Shown: positions 46,269 through 55,721, counted from the first letter of the stretch. The stretch: DNA of 64,000 nucleotides from Enterobacter sp. SA187 (GCF_001888805.2 NZ_CP019113.1:3472001-3536000), one strand, 5' to 3'. The notes: generated from the sequence alone by a model not told the origin. Numbers and translations: made by a program.

Positions 46269-46296
46269 GCCCGGCGGCGCAAGCTTGCCGGGCCTG
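46269..46296. repeat. Single REP element
   Basis: GCCCGGCGGCGC-AAGCTT-GCCGGGC palindrome between convergent dauA and ychH; it may also act as a transcript end. Confidence 0.75.
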
Positions 46297-46315
46297 AAGG
46301 CCAGAACCAATGTTA

Positions 46316-46594
46316 TCAGCTGTGGCGATGATTCTGGTCGCGGCGGCAGCGTTTATCGTAGTGACGCACCCACCAGTACTTATCGCATACCTGTTCATGC
46401 CCGCCGACGCGCGCCCCCGCCAGCCACAGGATCGCACCGACGAAGATGCTTAAAATAGCGCCATGGGCGAAGTATTGCGGCAGGTCAAACTGCGGAAGCT
46501 GGTTCAGTATGGAGTAGCCCACGCCAACCACCATCACTACCAGCCCTAACCCCATTAATACGTTACCGAGCAACGACGCGTTTTTGCGTTTCAT
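46316..46594 (-). CDS. ychH: Small inner-membrane stress protein YchH
   Basis: A 92-residue protein with two hydrophobic segments (about 8-28 and 43-60) and a basic Cys/Trp/His-rich tail (QVCDKYWWVRHYDKRCRR). Nearly identical to E. coli YchH, which is stress induced and CRP regulated. Divergent from pth, with a 272-bp gap. Confidence 0.95.
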   Translation of the reverse strand: MKRKNASLLGNVLMGLGLVVMVVGVGYSILNQLPQFDLPQYFAHGAILSIFVGAILWLAGARVGGHEQVCDKYWWVRHYDKRCRRDQNHRHS

Positions 46595-46866
46595 CTGTCA
46601 CCTCCGGGATGCCGGGTTGCAGGGAAAAGTCCCTGTTCCTTGTGTGTAAAGTATAGGCAACACCCCGCAGAACGGTTGCGGCGACGATCACAGTTATTAA
46701 CATCAGATAAACACAACTTTACATATAAACCGCTGAACTGCTTGATTTTCTAATAGTTCACACTCTGAATTATTGGGATTTCCTGATAACCGCAGCAGAA
46801 CTTTGTCAACCGGCCCCGCACCACGTAAACTACGCCCCAAAATGTGATCCCTTCAGGAACGAAGAC

Positions 46867-47451
46867 GTGACGATTAAACTCATTGTCGGCCTGGCCAATC
46901 CAGGCGCTGAGTATGCTGCCACCCGCCACAATGCGGGTGCATGGTATGTTGATTTACTGGCCGAACGCTTTCGCGCGCCACTGCGTGAAGAGCCGAAATT
47001 CTTCGGTTTCACCTCGCGCATTAACGTTGCCGGCGCCGATGTGCGCCTGCTGGTGCCCACCACCTTTATGAATCTCAGCGGTAAAGCGGTGGCGGCGATG
47101 GCTACCTTCTATCGCATCAATCCGGATGAGATCCTGGTGGCGCATGATGAGCTGGATCTGCCGCCGGGCGTGGCAAAATTCAAACTGGGCGGCGGGCATG
47201 GCGGGCATAACGGCCTGAAAGACATTATCAGCAAGCTGGGCAATAACCCCAATTTTCATCGCTTACGGGTGGGAATTGGTCATCCGGGCGATAAAAACAA
47301 AGTTGTCGGCTTCGTGCTGGGCAAACCGCCTGTCTCCGAACAGAAGCTGATCGACGATGCGGTAGACGAAGCGGCGCGCTGTACCGAAATCTGGCTTACG
47401 GATGGGTTAACCAAAGCGACCAACCGGCTGCATACTTTTAAGGCCCAGTAA
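46867..47451 (+). CDS. pth: Peptidyl-tRNA hydrolase
   Basis: A 194-residue enzyme recycling peptidyl-tRNA. The catalytic His is in YAATRHNAGAW, the Asp in HDELDLPPG, and the GGGHGGHNGLKDI segment is present. The GTG start is preceded by AGGAACGAAG. ychF follows by 126 bp, as in E. coli. Confidence 0.97.
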   Translation: MTIKLIVGLANPGAEYAATRHNAGAWYVDLLAERFRAPLREEPKFFGFTSRINVAGADVRLLVPTTFMNLSGKAVAAMATFYRINPDEILVAHDELDLPPGVAKFKLGGGHGGHNGLKDIISKLGNNPNFHRLRVGIGHPGDKNKVVGFVLGKPPVSEQKLIDDAVDEAARCTEIWLTDGLTKATNRLHTFKAQ

Positions 47452-47577
47452 GCGCGGTGCATGGCTTTTTTGCCCCGCACGATGATGGTTACGTGTATAA
47501 TAGGCAGAGTTATTAACTTTTCTACAATCTGTTATCTCTAACGGGTTGAATATCAAGACATTAAGGTGATTTAAACC

Positions 47578-48669
47578 ATGGGATTCAAATGCGGTATCGT
47601 CGGCTTGCCGAACGTCGGTAAATCTACCCTGTTCAATGCGCTCACCAAAGCGGGCATCGAAGCGGCGAACTTCCCGTTCTGTACCATTGAGCCGAATACC
47701 GGCGTTGTGCCGATGCCTGACCCGCGTCTGGATCAGCTGGCTGAAATCGTCAAGCCGCAGCGCATTCTGCCGACCACCATGGAATTCGTGGACATCGCAG
47801 GCCTGGTCAAAGGCGCTTCCAAAGGTGAAGGCCTGGGCAACCAGTTCCTGACCAACATCCGTGAAACCGAAGCTATTGGTCACGTGGTGCGTTGCTTCGA
47901 AAACGACAACATTATCCACGTGAATAATAAAGTCGATCCGGCTGAGGATATCGACGTCATCAACACCGAGCTGGCGCTGTCCGATCTGGATACCTGCGAA
48001 CGTGCCCTGCACCGCGTGCAGAAAAAAGCCAAAGGCGGCGATAAAGACGCGAAGGCTGAACAGGCGGCGCTGGAAAAATGTCTGCCTCACCTTGCTGAAG
48101 CGGGCATGCTGCGTTCCCTGAACCTGACCGACGAAGACAAAGCCGCGATCCGCTACCTGAGCTTCCTGACGCTGAAACCGACCATGTACATCGCCAACGT
48201 TAACGAAGACGGTTTTGAAAATAACCCGTACCTCGATAAAGTGCGCGAAATCGCCGCCAAAGAAGGTTCAGTGGTGGTTGCCGTTTGTGCGGCGGTTGAA
48301 GCGGATATCGCTGAGCTGGACGATGCCGATCGCGCTGAATTTATGGCGGAAATGGGTCTGGAAGAGCCGGGCCTGAACCGTGTGATCCGTGCCGGTTACG
48401 AACTGCTGAACCTGCAAACTTACTTCACCGCTGGCGTGAAAGAAGTGCGTGCCTGGACCATCCCGGTTGGCGCCACTGCCCCGCAGGCTGCCGGTAAGAT
48501 CCATACCGATTTCGAAAAAGGCTTTATCCGCGCCCAGACTATCGCGTTTGAAGACTTCATCGCCTACAAAGGCGAACAGGGCGCGAAAGAAGCCGGTAAG
48601 ATGCGTGCGGAAGGCAAAGACTACATCGTGAAAGATGGCGACGTGATGAACTTCCTGTTCAACGTCTGA
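47578..48669 (+). CDS. ychF: Redox-regulated ATPase YchF (Obg family)
   Basis: A 363-residue P-loop protein. The G1 motif GLPNVGKST (about 9-17) is followed by the switch and G3 region VDIAGLVKGASKGEGLGNQFL, a coiled-coil insertion and a C-terminal TGS domain (LQTYFTAGVKEVRAWTI...). It binds ATP more than GTP because of its altered G4 motif, binds ribosomes and represses oxidative-stress responses. Strong terminator after it. Confidence 0.97.
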   Translation: MGFKCGIVGLPNVGKSTLFNALTKAGIEAANFPFCTIEPNTGVVPMPDPRLDQLAEIVKPQRILPTTMEFVDIAGLVKGASKGEGLGNQFLTNIRETEAIGHVVRCFENDNIIHVNNKVDPAEDIDVINTELALSDLDTCERALHRVQKKAKGGDKDAKAEQAALEKCLPHLAEAGMLRSLNLTDEDKAAIRYLSFLTLKPTMYIANVNEDGFENNPYLDKVREIAAKEGSVVVAVCAAVEADIAELDDADRAEFMAEMGLEEPGLNRVIRAGYELLNLQTYFTAGVKEVRAWTIPVGATAPQAAGKIHTDFEKGFIRAQTIAFEDFIAYKGEQGAKEAGKMRAEGKDYIVKDGDVMNFLFNV

Positions 48670-48689
48670 CGATCGCGTTATACCTGCTC

Positions 48690-48718
48690 AAATCCACGCT
48701 CCGGCGTGGATTTTTTTT
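48690..48718 (+). terminator. ychF intrinsic terminator
   Basis: AATCCACGC-TCCG-GCGTGGATT followed by eight T residues. Confidence 0.93.
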
Positions 48719-48727
48719 GCCCGCGCT

Positions 48728-49732
48728 TCAGGGTGCGTTCCGTGCCAGTAAGGTGATAATAAACACGCCACCGATACCCGCCGTGATAATGCCAATCGGC
48801 AACTCCTGCGGCGCCAGCATTGTCCGGCTGACAATATCCCCGCCGCACAGCAGGATCGCCCCCCAGATGCCGCATAACGGCAGCAAGCGCAGATGCTTTA
48901 CCCCCGCGAAATGCCGGCACAGGTGCGGCACCATTAATCCCACGAAGCCAATTACGCCGGTTAATGCCACCAGCAGTGAGGTCGCCAGTGCACAGCAGAG
49001 AAATATCTCGATGCGCAGGCGGCTGACGTTAATACCCAGCGAGAGCGCGGTCTGTTCTCCGGCCAGTACGCCATCCAGGGCGCGCCAGCGGAACAGGACA
49101 AAAATAACGATCACCAGCAGGCTGAGCAGCGCGAAGGGAAGATTACTCCAGGTGGCTAACCCCAGCCCGCCCAGTGACCAGAACAGCACGGAACTGGCTG
49201 CCCGCTGATCGCCGGAAAAAATCAAATAGCTGGTGAGCGCGCCAAATAAAAACGAGATGGCCAGCCCGCAAAGCACCAGATGCTCAGCGCCGCGTTGTTT
49301 TTTAAAATGAAACAGGAGCAGTACCGCGATTGCCGAACAAAGCCCCCCGGCAAACGCCGCGACGGGCAGCGTCAGGGCCCCCAGCCGATCGCCAAAACGG
49401 GTGATCACCAGAACCGCCCCGGCCGACGCGCCGGATGAGAGGCCAAACAGGAAGGGATCCGCCAGGTCATTACGCGTGGTGGTCTGCAATAGCGCCCCGA
49501 CCATCGCCAGCCCCGCCCCGGTCAGTGCCGCAAGGAGTGTCCTGGGTAAGCGCAAATCCGTGACGATAGTGGTGACCATAGCTGTTACCGGTACATCCAC
49601 CACCTTAAGCGCCCCCAGCACCTGTAACAGCGTGAGAGGAACCGCGCCGCGGGTAATACTGAACAGCATTAAGCCGATCAACACCGCCAGCGCGCCCCAC
49701 ATCGCCCAGTGATAGCGGTAGGCCATACGCAT
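48728..49732 (-). CDS. FecCD-family ABC transporter permease
   Basis: A 334-residue membrane protein with about nine or ten hydrophobic segments. Family features: LRLPRTLLAALTGAGLAMVG, LADPFLFGLSSGASAGA, GLMVPHLCRHFAG and the C-terminal ELPIGIITAGIGGVFIITLL. This family imports siderophores, haem or cobalamin. Its start overlaps the binding-protein stop by one base (TAATG). Single permease, probably acting as a homodimer. Substrate unknown. Confidence 0.92.
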   Translation of the reverse strand: MRMAYRYHWAMWGALAVLIGLMLFSITRGAVPLTLLQVLGALKVVDVPVTAMVTTIVTDLRLPRTLLAALTGAGLAMVGALLQTTTRNDLADPFLFGLSSGASAGAVLVITRFGDRLGALTLPVAAFAGGLCSAIAVLLLFHFKKQRGAEHLVLCGLAISFLFGALTSYLIFSGDQRAASSVLFWSLGGLGLATWSNLPFALLSLLVIVIFVLFRWRALDGVLAGEQTALSLGINVSRLRIEIFLCCALATSLLVALTGVIGFVGLMVPHLCRHFAGVKHLRLLPLCGIWGAILLCGGDIVSRTMLAPQELPIGIITAGIGGVFIITLLARNAP

Positions 49733-50688
49733 TAATTTGCCGCCGTCGGGTACATCGCCCGCGCCAGCTTTTCCACCGCCTCAACGTTAGCCGGTCCCGG
49801 CGTCAGTTCGGCATACTGAAGTTTAAGGTAGCGCTGATGCTGAACCGCGGGGGTTTGTTTCATTAGCGGATGATTCTCCAGAAAATGACGCAGCGCGTCC
49901 GCGCCGCTGCCCGCCTGGTAATCCAGCAAAATGATAAAGTCCGGTGCCGTCGCCGCGACGCTTTCCCATGAGGTCGTGCCCCAGCTGGTCTCCAGCGCGT
50001 CCAGCGCATTTTTACCGCCAGCCGCCTCAATGATCGCTTCAGGCATGGCGTATTTGCCGCTGGTAAAGGGCTTATCCTCGCCTGAATCATAAACAAAGAC
50101 CTTTAAAGGTCGGGTTCCCGCGGCCCGCTCTGGTAAGGCATTGAGTCTTTTTTTCCAGCCGCTGACCAGCGCCTGCGCCTCTTCGCGCTTACCAAAAATC
50201 TTACCCAGCGTGAGGACGTCGTTATACAACAGATCCATAGTGGCTTTATTTTTGTGTGCAGTGGTGAATACGCAGCTTTCACTGAGAACAAAGGTCCTGA
50301 TGCCGTATCTGGCTAAGGTATCCGGCGTCACTTCACCGCCGGGCTTCATGCCATAGTTCCAGCCGGCAAAAAAGAAATCAGGTTCCGCGGCCAGTAAGAC
50401 CTCAAGCCCGGGATACTTTGGCGCCAGTTCCGGGATCGTCCCCATCGCCTGTTTAAATTGCGGCGTCATCTTGTACCAGCCGCTGATCCCCGTCAGCCCG
50501 ACAATGCGATCCTGCAGATGCAGCGCAAAGGCCATTTCCGCCATATTCAGATCGTTGATAATCGCTCTTTTCGGCGGGCCGGTGAAGGTCACCGGCGTTC
50601 CGCAACTCTCAATGGTCACCGGAAAATCTGCCGCGCTGGCTGCAGAAACAGACAGCACGGCCAGCAGGGTGATAAGCATTTTTTTCAT
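49732..50688 (-). CDS. ABC transporter periplasmic binding protein (FepB/BtuF-like)
   Basis: A 318-residue protein with a Sec signal (MKKMLITLLAVLSVSAASA) and no lipobox, so soluble periplasmic. The class III binding-protein pattern is present: PKRAIINDLNMAEMAFALHLQDRIVG..., ISGWY, LAAEPDFFFAGWNYG and WESVAATAPDFIILLDY. Substrate cannot be read from sequence; iron complex, cobalamin or another metal chelate are candidates. It lies 20 bp after the ATPase gene. Confidence 0.9.
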   Translation of the reverse strand: MKKMLITLLAVLSVSAASAADFPVTIESCGTPVTFTGPPKRAIINDLNMAEMAFALHLQDRIVGLTGISGWYKMTPQFKQAMGTIPELAPKYPGLEVLLAAEPDFFFAGWNYGMKPGGEVTPDTLARYGIRTFVLSESCVFTTAHKNKATMDLLYNDVLTLGKIFGKREEAQALVSGWKKRLNALPERAAGTRPLKVFVYDSGEDKPFTSGKYAMPEAIIEAAGGKNALDALETSWGTTSWESVAATAPDFIILLDYQAGSGADALRHFLENHPLMKQTPAVQHQRYLKLQYAELTPGPANVEAVEKLARAMYPTAAN

Positions 50689-50708
50689 GACTGACTCTCA
50701 GAATTCAT

Positions 50709-51530
50709 TTACGCACAATGCGGCACTTCAAAAATACGCAACGCCCTTCCTGTCTCAGGGTGCGGTACGGTAAAGCTGGTTAATCCAAAGACGGGATACA
50801 GGTGTTCTGAAATCAGAACTTTATCCGGGGTGTCGCAGATTGTGGAACGCCCCTGTGACAGGAGAAGCACCCGATCGGCAAAGGATCCCGTAAGGGTCAG
50901 ATCGTGCAAAACCGCCACCACCGCCATCCCCTTACTTTTCACCAGCGACAGTAATTCCTCGCGCCCGGGGGGATCGAGATGGTTGGTCGGTTCATCCAGC
51001 AGGATCAGATCAGGCGTCTGCGCCAGTACACGTGCCAGCGCCGCCCGCTGCCTTTCGCCGCCAGAAAGGGCAAACAGCGATCGCCTGCGCAGGTGCTGCA
51101 ATCCGCTTTCTTTAATGGCGCTGGCGATAATCGCGTCATCTTCATGGCGCGGCACACGTCCGGCATGAGGAATACGCCCCAGCGCCACATAGTCTTCCAG
51201 GGAAAGCCGTAAATCAGGCGTATCATTTTGCGCCAGTACAGCTACCTGTCTGGCCCGCTGTTGAGGAGATAGACAGGATAAAGACCGGCCCCGCAGACGA
51301 ATGTCGCCGTGAAGGGACGTCAGTTCCTGACTGATGGCCCGTAATAATGACGATTTCCCACTGCCGTTAGGCCCGATAATGGCCAGGCATTCCCCGGTAT
51401 TAACCGTAAAACGGATGTCTGAAAGTAACCTTCCGCCCCCCGGTCGCCCGGAAGACCGGATATCGACACTCAGAACGCAATCCTGTGCATCCGCATGGCC
51501 TGTTTGCGGGATAGCGCTGTTGTTTTTCAC
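50709..51530 (-). CDS. FecE/BtuD-type ABC transporter ATPase
   Basis: A 273-residue ATPase. Walker A GPNGSGKSS (about 53-61), Q-loop VAVLAQND, signature LSGGERQRAALARVLAQ, Walker B LILLDEPTNHLD and switch His in VLHDLTLTG. First gene of a three-gene importer (ATPase, binding protein, permease). The GTG start has no strong ribosome site; no other in-frame start is near. A palindrome resembling a Zur operator lies 33-49 bp upstream. No TonB receptor gene is adjacent. Confidence 0.9.
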   Translation of the reverse strand: MKNNSAIPQTGHADAQDCVLSVDIRSSGRPGGGRLLSDIRFTVNTGECLAIIGPNGSGKSSLLRAISQELTSLHGDIRLRGRSLSCLSPQQRARQVAVLAQNDTPDLRLSLEDYVALGRIPHAGRVPRHEDDAIIASAIKESGLQHLRRRSLFALSGGERQRAALARVLAQTPDLILLDEPTNHLDPPGREELLSLVKSKGMAVVAVLHDLTLTGSFADRVLLLSQGRSTICDTPDKVLISEHLYPVFGLTSFTVPHPETGRALRIFEVPHCA

Positions 51531-51562
51531 GATGCTGTTTACTGATCAAGAAACACATGCAA

Positions 51563-51579
51563 TATGTTATAACATAACA
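51563..51579. promoter_or_regulatory. Palindromic operator candidate, Zur-like
   Basis: TATGTTATAACATA (51563-51576) is a perfect 14-bp palindrome. Within it, 51565-51579 TGTTATAACATAACA differs by one base from the gamma-proteobacterial Zur pattern TGTTATANTATAACA. It lies just upstream of the ATPase gene and about 185 bp from the divergent phosphoketolase gene. Confidence 0.5.
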
Positions 51580-51761
51580 TTAAGCAGAAAATCCATTTTC
51601 TCTGCTGCTGCGATTTATGCCCCCCGCCCAAGACATAAAGATCAAACGAGGGTTTTCTTTTCAGACTATCCCCTGCCATACCCGCCTTACCCTCTTCCTG
51701 ATTTATGCCAGGCTTGTACTACCTTCTGTTTTACTGGCACCGCTAACCATCCGGGGAACGC

Positions 51762-54155
51762 ATGACACAGACATCTTCTCTTTCTGACCATGACATTGCA
51801 CTCATCGATCGCTACTGGCGAGCCGCGAATTATCTCTCCGTCGGGCAAATTTATCTGATGGATAACCCCTTACTGCGCGAGCCGCTTAAACCGGAACATA
51901 TCAAACCGCGCCTGCTGGGGCACTGGGGTACCACGCCCGGCCTGAATTTTATTTATGCTCACCTCAACCGCGCCATCCGCGAGCGCGATCTGAATATGAT
52001 CTATATCTGCGGCCCCGGGCATGGCGGGCCGGGCATGGTGGCGAACACCTGGCTTGAAGGCAGCTACAGCGAAATTTATCCGGACGTCAGCCAGGACGCC
52101 GCAGGGATGCAGAAGCTGTTTAAACAGTTTTCCTTCCCGGGCGGTATTCCAAGCCACGCTGCCCCGGAAACGCCAGGGTCGATTAACGAAGGAGGCGAGC
52201 TGGGCTACTCGCTGTCGCATGCTTTTGGCGCGGTGTTTGACAACCCTTCCTTGATCGCTGCCTGCGTCATTGGCGATGGCGAAGCGGAAACCGGCCCGCT
52301 GGCGTCCAGCTGGTTTGGCAATAAATTTATCAATGCGGCGCGCGACGGCGCGGTACTGCCGATCCTGCACCTGAATGGCTATAAAATTGCCAATCCGACG
52401 ATCCTCGGTCGCGCCAGCGATGAGAATTTGCAGGATCTTTTCCGGGGTTATGGTTATGAGCCGCTGCTGGTAAGCGGTCACGAGCCAGAAAAAATGCATC
52501 GCCAGATGGCGGAAACCCTCGATAACGCCCTCAATGCTATCCGCGATTATCAGCAGCAGGCGCGAGCGGGTACGGCGTCTTCCACGCTGCCCCGCTGGCC
52601 GATGATAATCCTGCGCAGTCCAAAAGGCTGGACGGGTCCACAGAGCGTGGATAATAAAAAGGTGGAAGATTTCTGGCGCGCGCATCAGGTGCCCGTCTCC
52701 GCCTGCCGGGAAAACGACGATCATCGTCACATCCTTGAACAGTGGATGCGCAGCTATCAGCCGGACGATCTCTTTGACCAGAAAGGCCTGCTGAAAGAAG
52801 AGCTGCGCGCCCTCGCCCCGTCCGGTGAGAAGCGCATGGGGGCATCGCCTTGGGCAAACGGGGGGCTGCTGCGCCGTGAGCTGAACACACCGCCGCTGCG
52901 GGAATTTGCCGTTGATGTCGCCTCACCCGGCGAGACGCAAACCGGCACCACCGCCGCGCTGGGGGCTTATCTGGCGGGAATTTTTCAGCAAAACCCGGAT
53001 AATTTCCGGCTGTTCGGGCCGGATGAAACCGAATCGAACCGGCTGGGCAAAGTTTTCGATGTCACCAGTCGTACCTGGCTGCTGCCGAAAAAAAGCTATG
53101 ATGAGCAACTGGCGGCGGATGGCCGGGTAATGGAAATCCTGAGCGAGCATCAGTGTCAGGGCTGGCTGGAGGGGTATCTGCTTACCGGCCGCCACGGTCT
53201 GTTTAACTGCTATGAAGCCTTTATACATATTGTCGATTCGATGTTTAACCAGCACGCGAAATGGCTGAAAGTCACGCGCAAGCTTCCCTGGCGTAAACCG
53301 GTTTCCTCGCTTAACTATCTGCTTTCGTCGCACGTGTGGCGGCAGGATCATAATGGATACAGCCATCAGGATCCGGGATTTATTGATCATGTGGCGAATA
53401 AAAAAGCCGATATTGTGCGCATCTATCTGCCGCCTGATGCCAATACCCTGCTCTGCGTCGCCGATCACTGCCTGAAAACCTGGGATCGCATTAACGTGAT
53501 TGTCGCCGGGAAACAGCCTTCGCCTCAGTGGTTGACGCTGGAGGAAGCAGAAAAACACTGCGCGGCGGGCATGGGGATCTGGCACTGGGCCGGTACCGTA
53601 CAGGAAGGTGAAAAGCCGGATGTGGTGATTGGTTGTGCGGGGGATGTGCCGACAATGGAGGCGCTGGCGGCGGTGGATCTGCTGCGCGGCTACCTGCCGG
53701 AGTTGCGCATTCAGGTGGTGAACGTGGTGGATCTGATGGCATTGCAGACAAAGGATCAGCATCCGCACGGTCTTGACGACGACGCTTTTGAGGCGCTGTT
53801 CCCGTCGGATACGCCGGTGATTTTTGCGTTCCACGGTTATCCGGGACTTATCCACCGCCTGGCCTATAAGCGCAAGAACCAGCAGCATTTCCACGTGCAT
53901 GGATTTATTGAAGAAGGCACCACAACCACGCCGTTTGACATGACGGTGCTCAATGAACTGGACCGCTTCCATCTGGCGCAGGATGCCATTCAGCATATCC
54001 CTTCGCTGGAAGGAAAAGCGGATGCCATTCTTGATGCGCTGGCGGAAAAAATTGCCGACCATCACCGTTATGTGCGGGAATACGGCGAGGATCTGCCGGA
54101 GGTACAGGGATGGAAATGGCCGTCACAGCAGGATGGCGCAAATATTCCTGAATAA
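51762..54155 (+). CDS. xfp: Xylulose-5-phosphate/fructose-6-phosphate phosphoketolase
   Basis: A 797-residue thiamine-diphosphate enzyme that cleaves xylulose-5-P or fructose-6-P with phosphate to acetyl-P and an aldose phosphate. Family motifs: GHWGTTPGLNFIYAHLNR, ICGPGHGGP, the TPP motif GDGEAETGPLASSWFGN, GPDETESNRL and CAGDVPTMEALAAVDLLR. Full length. ATG follows CCGGGGAACGC. A 230-bp divergent region separates it from the ABC importer. Confidence 0.95.
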   Translation: MTQTSSLSDHDIALIDRYWRAANYLSVGQIYLMDNPLLREPLKPEHIKPRLLGHWGTTPGLNFIYAHLNRAIRERDLNMIYICGPGHGGPGMVANTWLEGSYSEIYPDVSQDAAGMQKLFKQFSFPGGIPSHAAPETPGSINEGGELGYSLSHAFGAVFDNPSLIAACVIGDGEAETGPLASSWFGNKFINAARDGAVLPILHLNGYKIANPTILGRASDENLQDLFRGYGYEPLLVSGHEPEKMHRQMAETLDNALNAIRDYQQQARAGTASSTLPRWPMIILRSPKGWTGPQSVDNKKVEDFWRAHQVPVSACRENDDHRHILEQWMRSYQPDDLFDQKGLLKEELRALAPSGEKRMGASPWANGGLLRRELNTPPLREFAVDVASPGETQTGTTAALGAYLAGIFQQNPDNFRLFGPDETESNRLGKVFDVTSRTWLLPKKSYDEQLAADGRVMEILSEHQCQGWLEGYLLTGRHGLFNCYEAFIHIVDSMFNQHAKWLKVTRKLPWRKPVSSLNYLLSSHVWRQDHNGYSHQDPGFIDHVANKKADIVRIYLPPDANTLLCVADHCLKTWDRINVIVAGKQPSPQWLTLEEAEKHCAAGMGIWHWAGTVQEGEKPDVVIGCAGDVPTMEALAAVDLLRGYLPELRIQVVNVVDLMALQTKDQHPHGLDDDAFEALFPSDTPVIFAFHGYPGLIHRLAYKRKNQQHFHVHGFIEEGTTTTPFDMTVLNELDRFHLAQDAIQHIPSLEGKADAILDALAEKIADHHRYVREYGEDLPEVQGWKWPSQQDGANIPE

Positions 54156-54157
54156 AA

Positions 54158-54190
54158 AAACGGCTGCATCAGTTACTGATGCAGCCGTTT
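54158..54190. terminator. Bidirectional terminator between phosphoketolase and antirepressor genes
   Basis: AAACGGCTGCATCAG/CTGATGCAGCCGTTT, a 15-bp perfect stem with a 3-nt loop. The minus-strand reading ends in seven T residues. It serves the two convergent genes. Confidence 0.9.
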
Positions 54191-54200
54191 GTCCTGCGCC

Positions 54201-54947
54201 TTAAAACCAGCCCGGCCCCTGCGCCAGCTCTTTACGCTCAGGCGGCCGGGTGTCAATCGGACGGGCGGCGAGATGCTTCGCCCACAGATCCGCGACCCAC
54301 TTCACCCCTTTTTGCGTAAAGCGCGCCTGTGACCAGGTATGCCGGTTCTCACCGGTACCGCCATGCAGAGTAAAATAGCCTGCCTGGATATGATGCAGCG
54401 GCGGCGTCAGCGTGCCGTTGGTGCGCATCATAATGTTGCGCTCCAGCAGGAAATTACGAAAATCCACTTCTTTCGCCTTCAGCATTTTGCACAGCTGACG
54501 AAAACCCAGCGACTCATTTACCTGCACAAACTCATCGAAAAAGGCCGCCTTAGGGGCAAATAGCTCAAGCTGCTTTTCCGCACGCTGGCACCGCTCATAC
54601 TGTTCGGCCCAGGCACGCGCCGCCGCAGCCGGATTAGTGAAATCCGGCAGGCTGATGTCTTTTTCACGCTCCTGCCAGCGATCCAGCATCTCTGCGGTAT
54701 AGGCTGGAGAAATGCGTGCCACCGTCAGCAGCGAGTCCCGTTTATTCAACAAGAACTCTTCGCGCATCTCACCGTCGGATTCGTACTGGTTGCCCGTGAC
54801 AGGCGATGAGAGACGTTGCGCGGTTTCCAGGCTTTTGACCATACGCTTCACTTCAGTGTGGGCAACGCCCATCAACTTCGCCAGCTCACGGCTGCTCATT
54901 GTCACGGCCCGATTCTGCGCCTGGAGAGTATCTACAGAAATCATCAT
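54201..54947 (-). CDS. Phage-type regulatory protein with Rha-like N-terminus and KilAC antirepressor domain
   Basis: A 248-residue protein. The N-terminal part (VTMSSRELAKLMGVAHTEVKRMVKSL...YTAEMLDRWQ) resembles Rha-type phage regulators. A linker (LFAPKAAFFDEFVQVNESL) leads to a C-terminal KilAC/ANT domain (FRQLCKMLKAKEVDFRNFLL...HHIQAGYFTL...TQKGVKWVADLW). Such proteins are phage antirepressors, yet no integrase, repressor or other phage gene lies nearby. ATG at 54947 is chosen; GTG at 54959 is possible. Confidence 0.85.
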   Translation of the reverse strand: MMISVDTLQAQNRAVTMSSRELAKLMGVAHTEVKRMVKSLETAQRLSSPVTGNQYESDGEMREEFLLNKRDSLLTVARISPAYTAEMLDRWQEREKDISLPDFTNPAAAARAWAEQYERCQRAEKQLELFAPKAAFFDEFVQVNESLGFRQLCKMLKAKEVDFRNFLLERNIMMRTNGTLTPPLHHIQAGYFTLHGGTGENRHTWSQARFTQKGVKWVADLWAKHLAARPIDTRPPERKELAQGPGWF

Positions 54948-55153
54948 AGGGTTCACCACTCACTTCATTGACACAATAACCACCAAACTGAGGAAATAAT
55001 AAACAATTGCTGTGTATTTATCCAGTATTATTTTTGTTCACCTGAGATTAATGGCCTCAGGAAAATTTCCTGTCGCCTGTGACAATGGTCACCTTTCTGC
55101 CAGGATTAAAATATGTGGATTAATCAATCAGGTAACACATCACAGGAGAAAGA

Positions 55154-55678
55154 ATGTCTATTCGCGGTATCGAACACATTGGCATCACGGTTTCTGATTT
55201 AGCCCAGGCAGAACAATTTTTTATCGGCGCGCTGGGGGCTTCTGTACTGTACAGAATGATCCCGCCCGGGGATGACAGTAAACGGGTGGAAGGTGAAAAT
55301 ATGAATCCTCTGAATGGTTTTCCGCCTGAAATGAACGTGATTGGCCTGTCGATGCTGCGCCTGGCAAATGGCAGCAATGTTGAGTTGTTCCAGACTGCGC
55401 CTGCGGTCAACGATCGCCCTGCACATCCTGGCCTGCCGGGTATTAATCATTTTTCCGTATACGTCGACGATATTCAGAAAGCGGGCGTACAGATGCGCGC
55501 CCACGGGGCTAAGATGTTCGACGGGCCTTCAGACTGCTTTGGTCAGGAAGAAGGCCAGGGAAATCAGACCTGGTTTGGCATGACGCCGTTTGGCGTGTTA
55601 ATCGAACTGATTTCCCTGCCTGCCGGGGTGAATTGTGACGACGGCACAACGCAGCAGCGCTGGATCCCGGCACCATAA
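55154..55678 (+). CDS. VOC/glyoxalase superfamily protein
   Basis: A 174-residue protein. The two beta-alpha-beta-beta-beta modules of the vicinal-oxygen-chelate fold are seen: GIEHIGITVSDLAQAEQFF and INHFSVYVDDIQKAGVQM. Metal-ligand-like His in IEHIG, Glu in VELFQ, His in INHF and Glu in LIELISLP are present, so it may be an active metal-dependent lyase, dioxygenase or isomerase. Substrate unknown. ATG follows CACAGGAGAAAGA. Confidence 0.88.
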   Translation: MSIRGIEHIGITVSDLAQAEQFFIGALGASVLYRMIPPGDDSKRVEGENMNPLNGFPPEMNVIGLSMLRLANGSNVELFQTAPAVNDRPAHPGLPGINHFSVYVDDIQKAGVQMRAHGAKMFDGPSDCFGQEEGQGNQTWFGMTPFGVLIELISLPAGVNCDDGTTQQRWIPAP

Positions 55679-55682
55679 ATAA

Positions 55683-55711
55683 AAAATCCACGCGGCTGCG
55701 TGGATTTTTCT
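55683..55711. terminator. Bidirectional terminator
   Basis: AAAATCCACGC-GGCT-GCGTGGATTTTT, with A-tract and T-tract on either side, between the convergent VOC and chemoreceptor genes. Confidence 0.9.
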
Positions 55712-55721
55712 TTGTAAGCGA

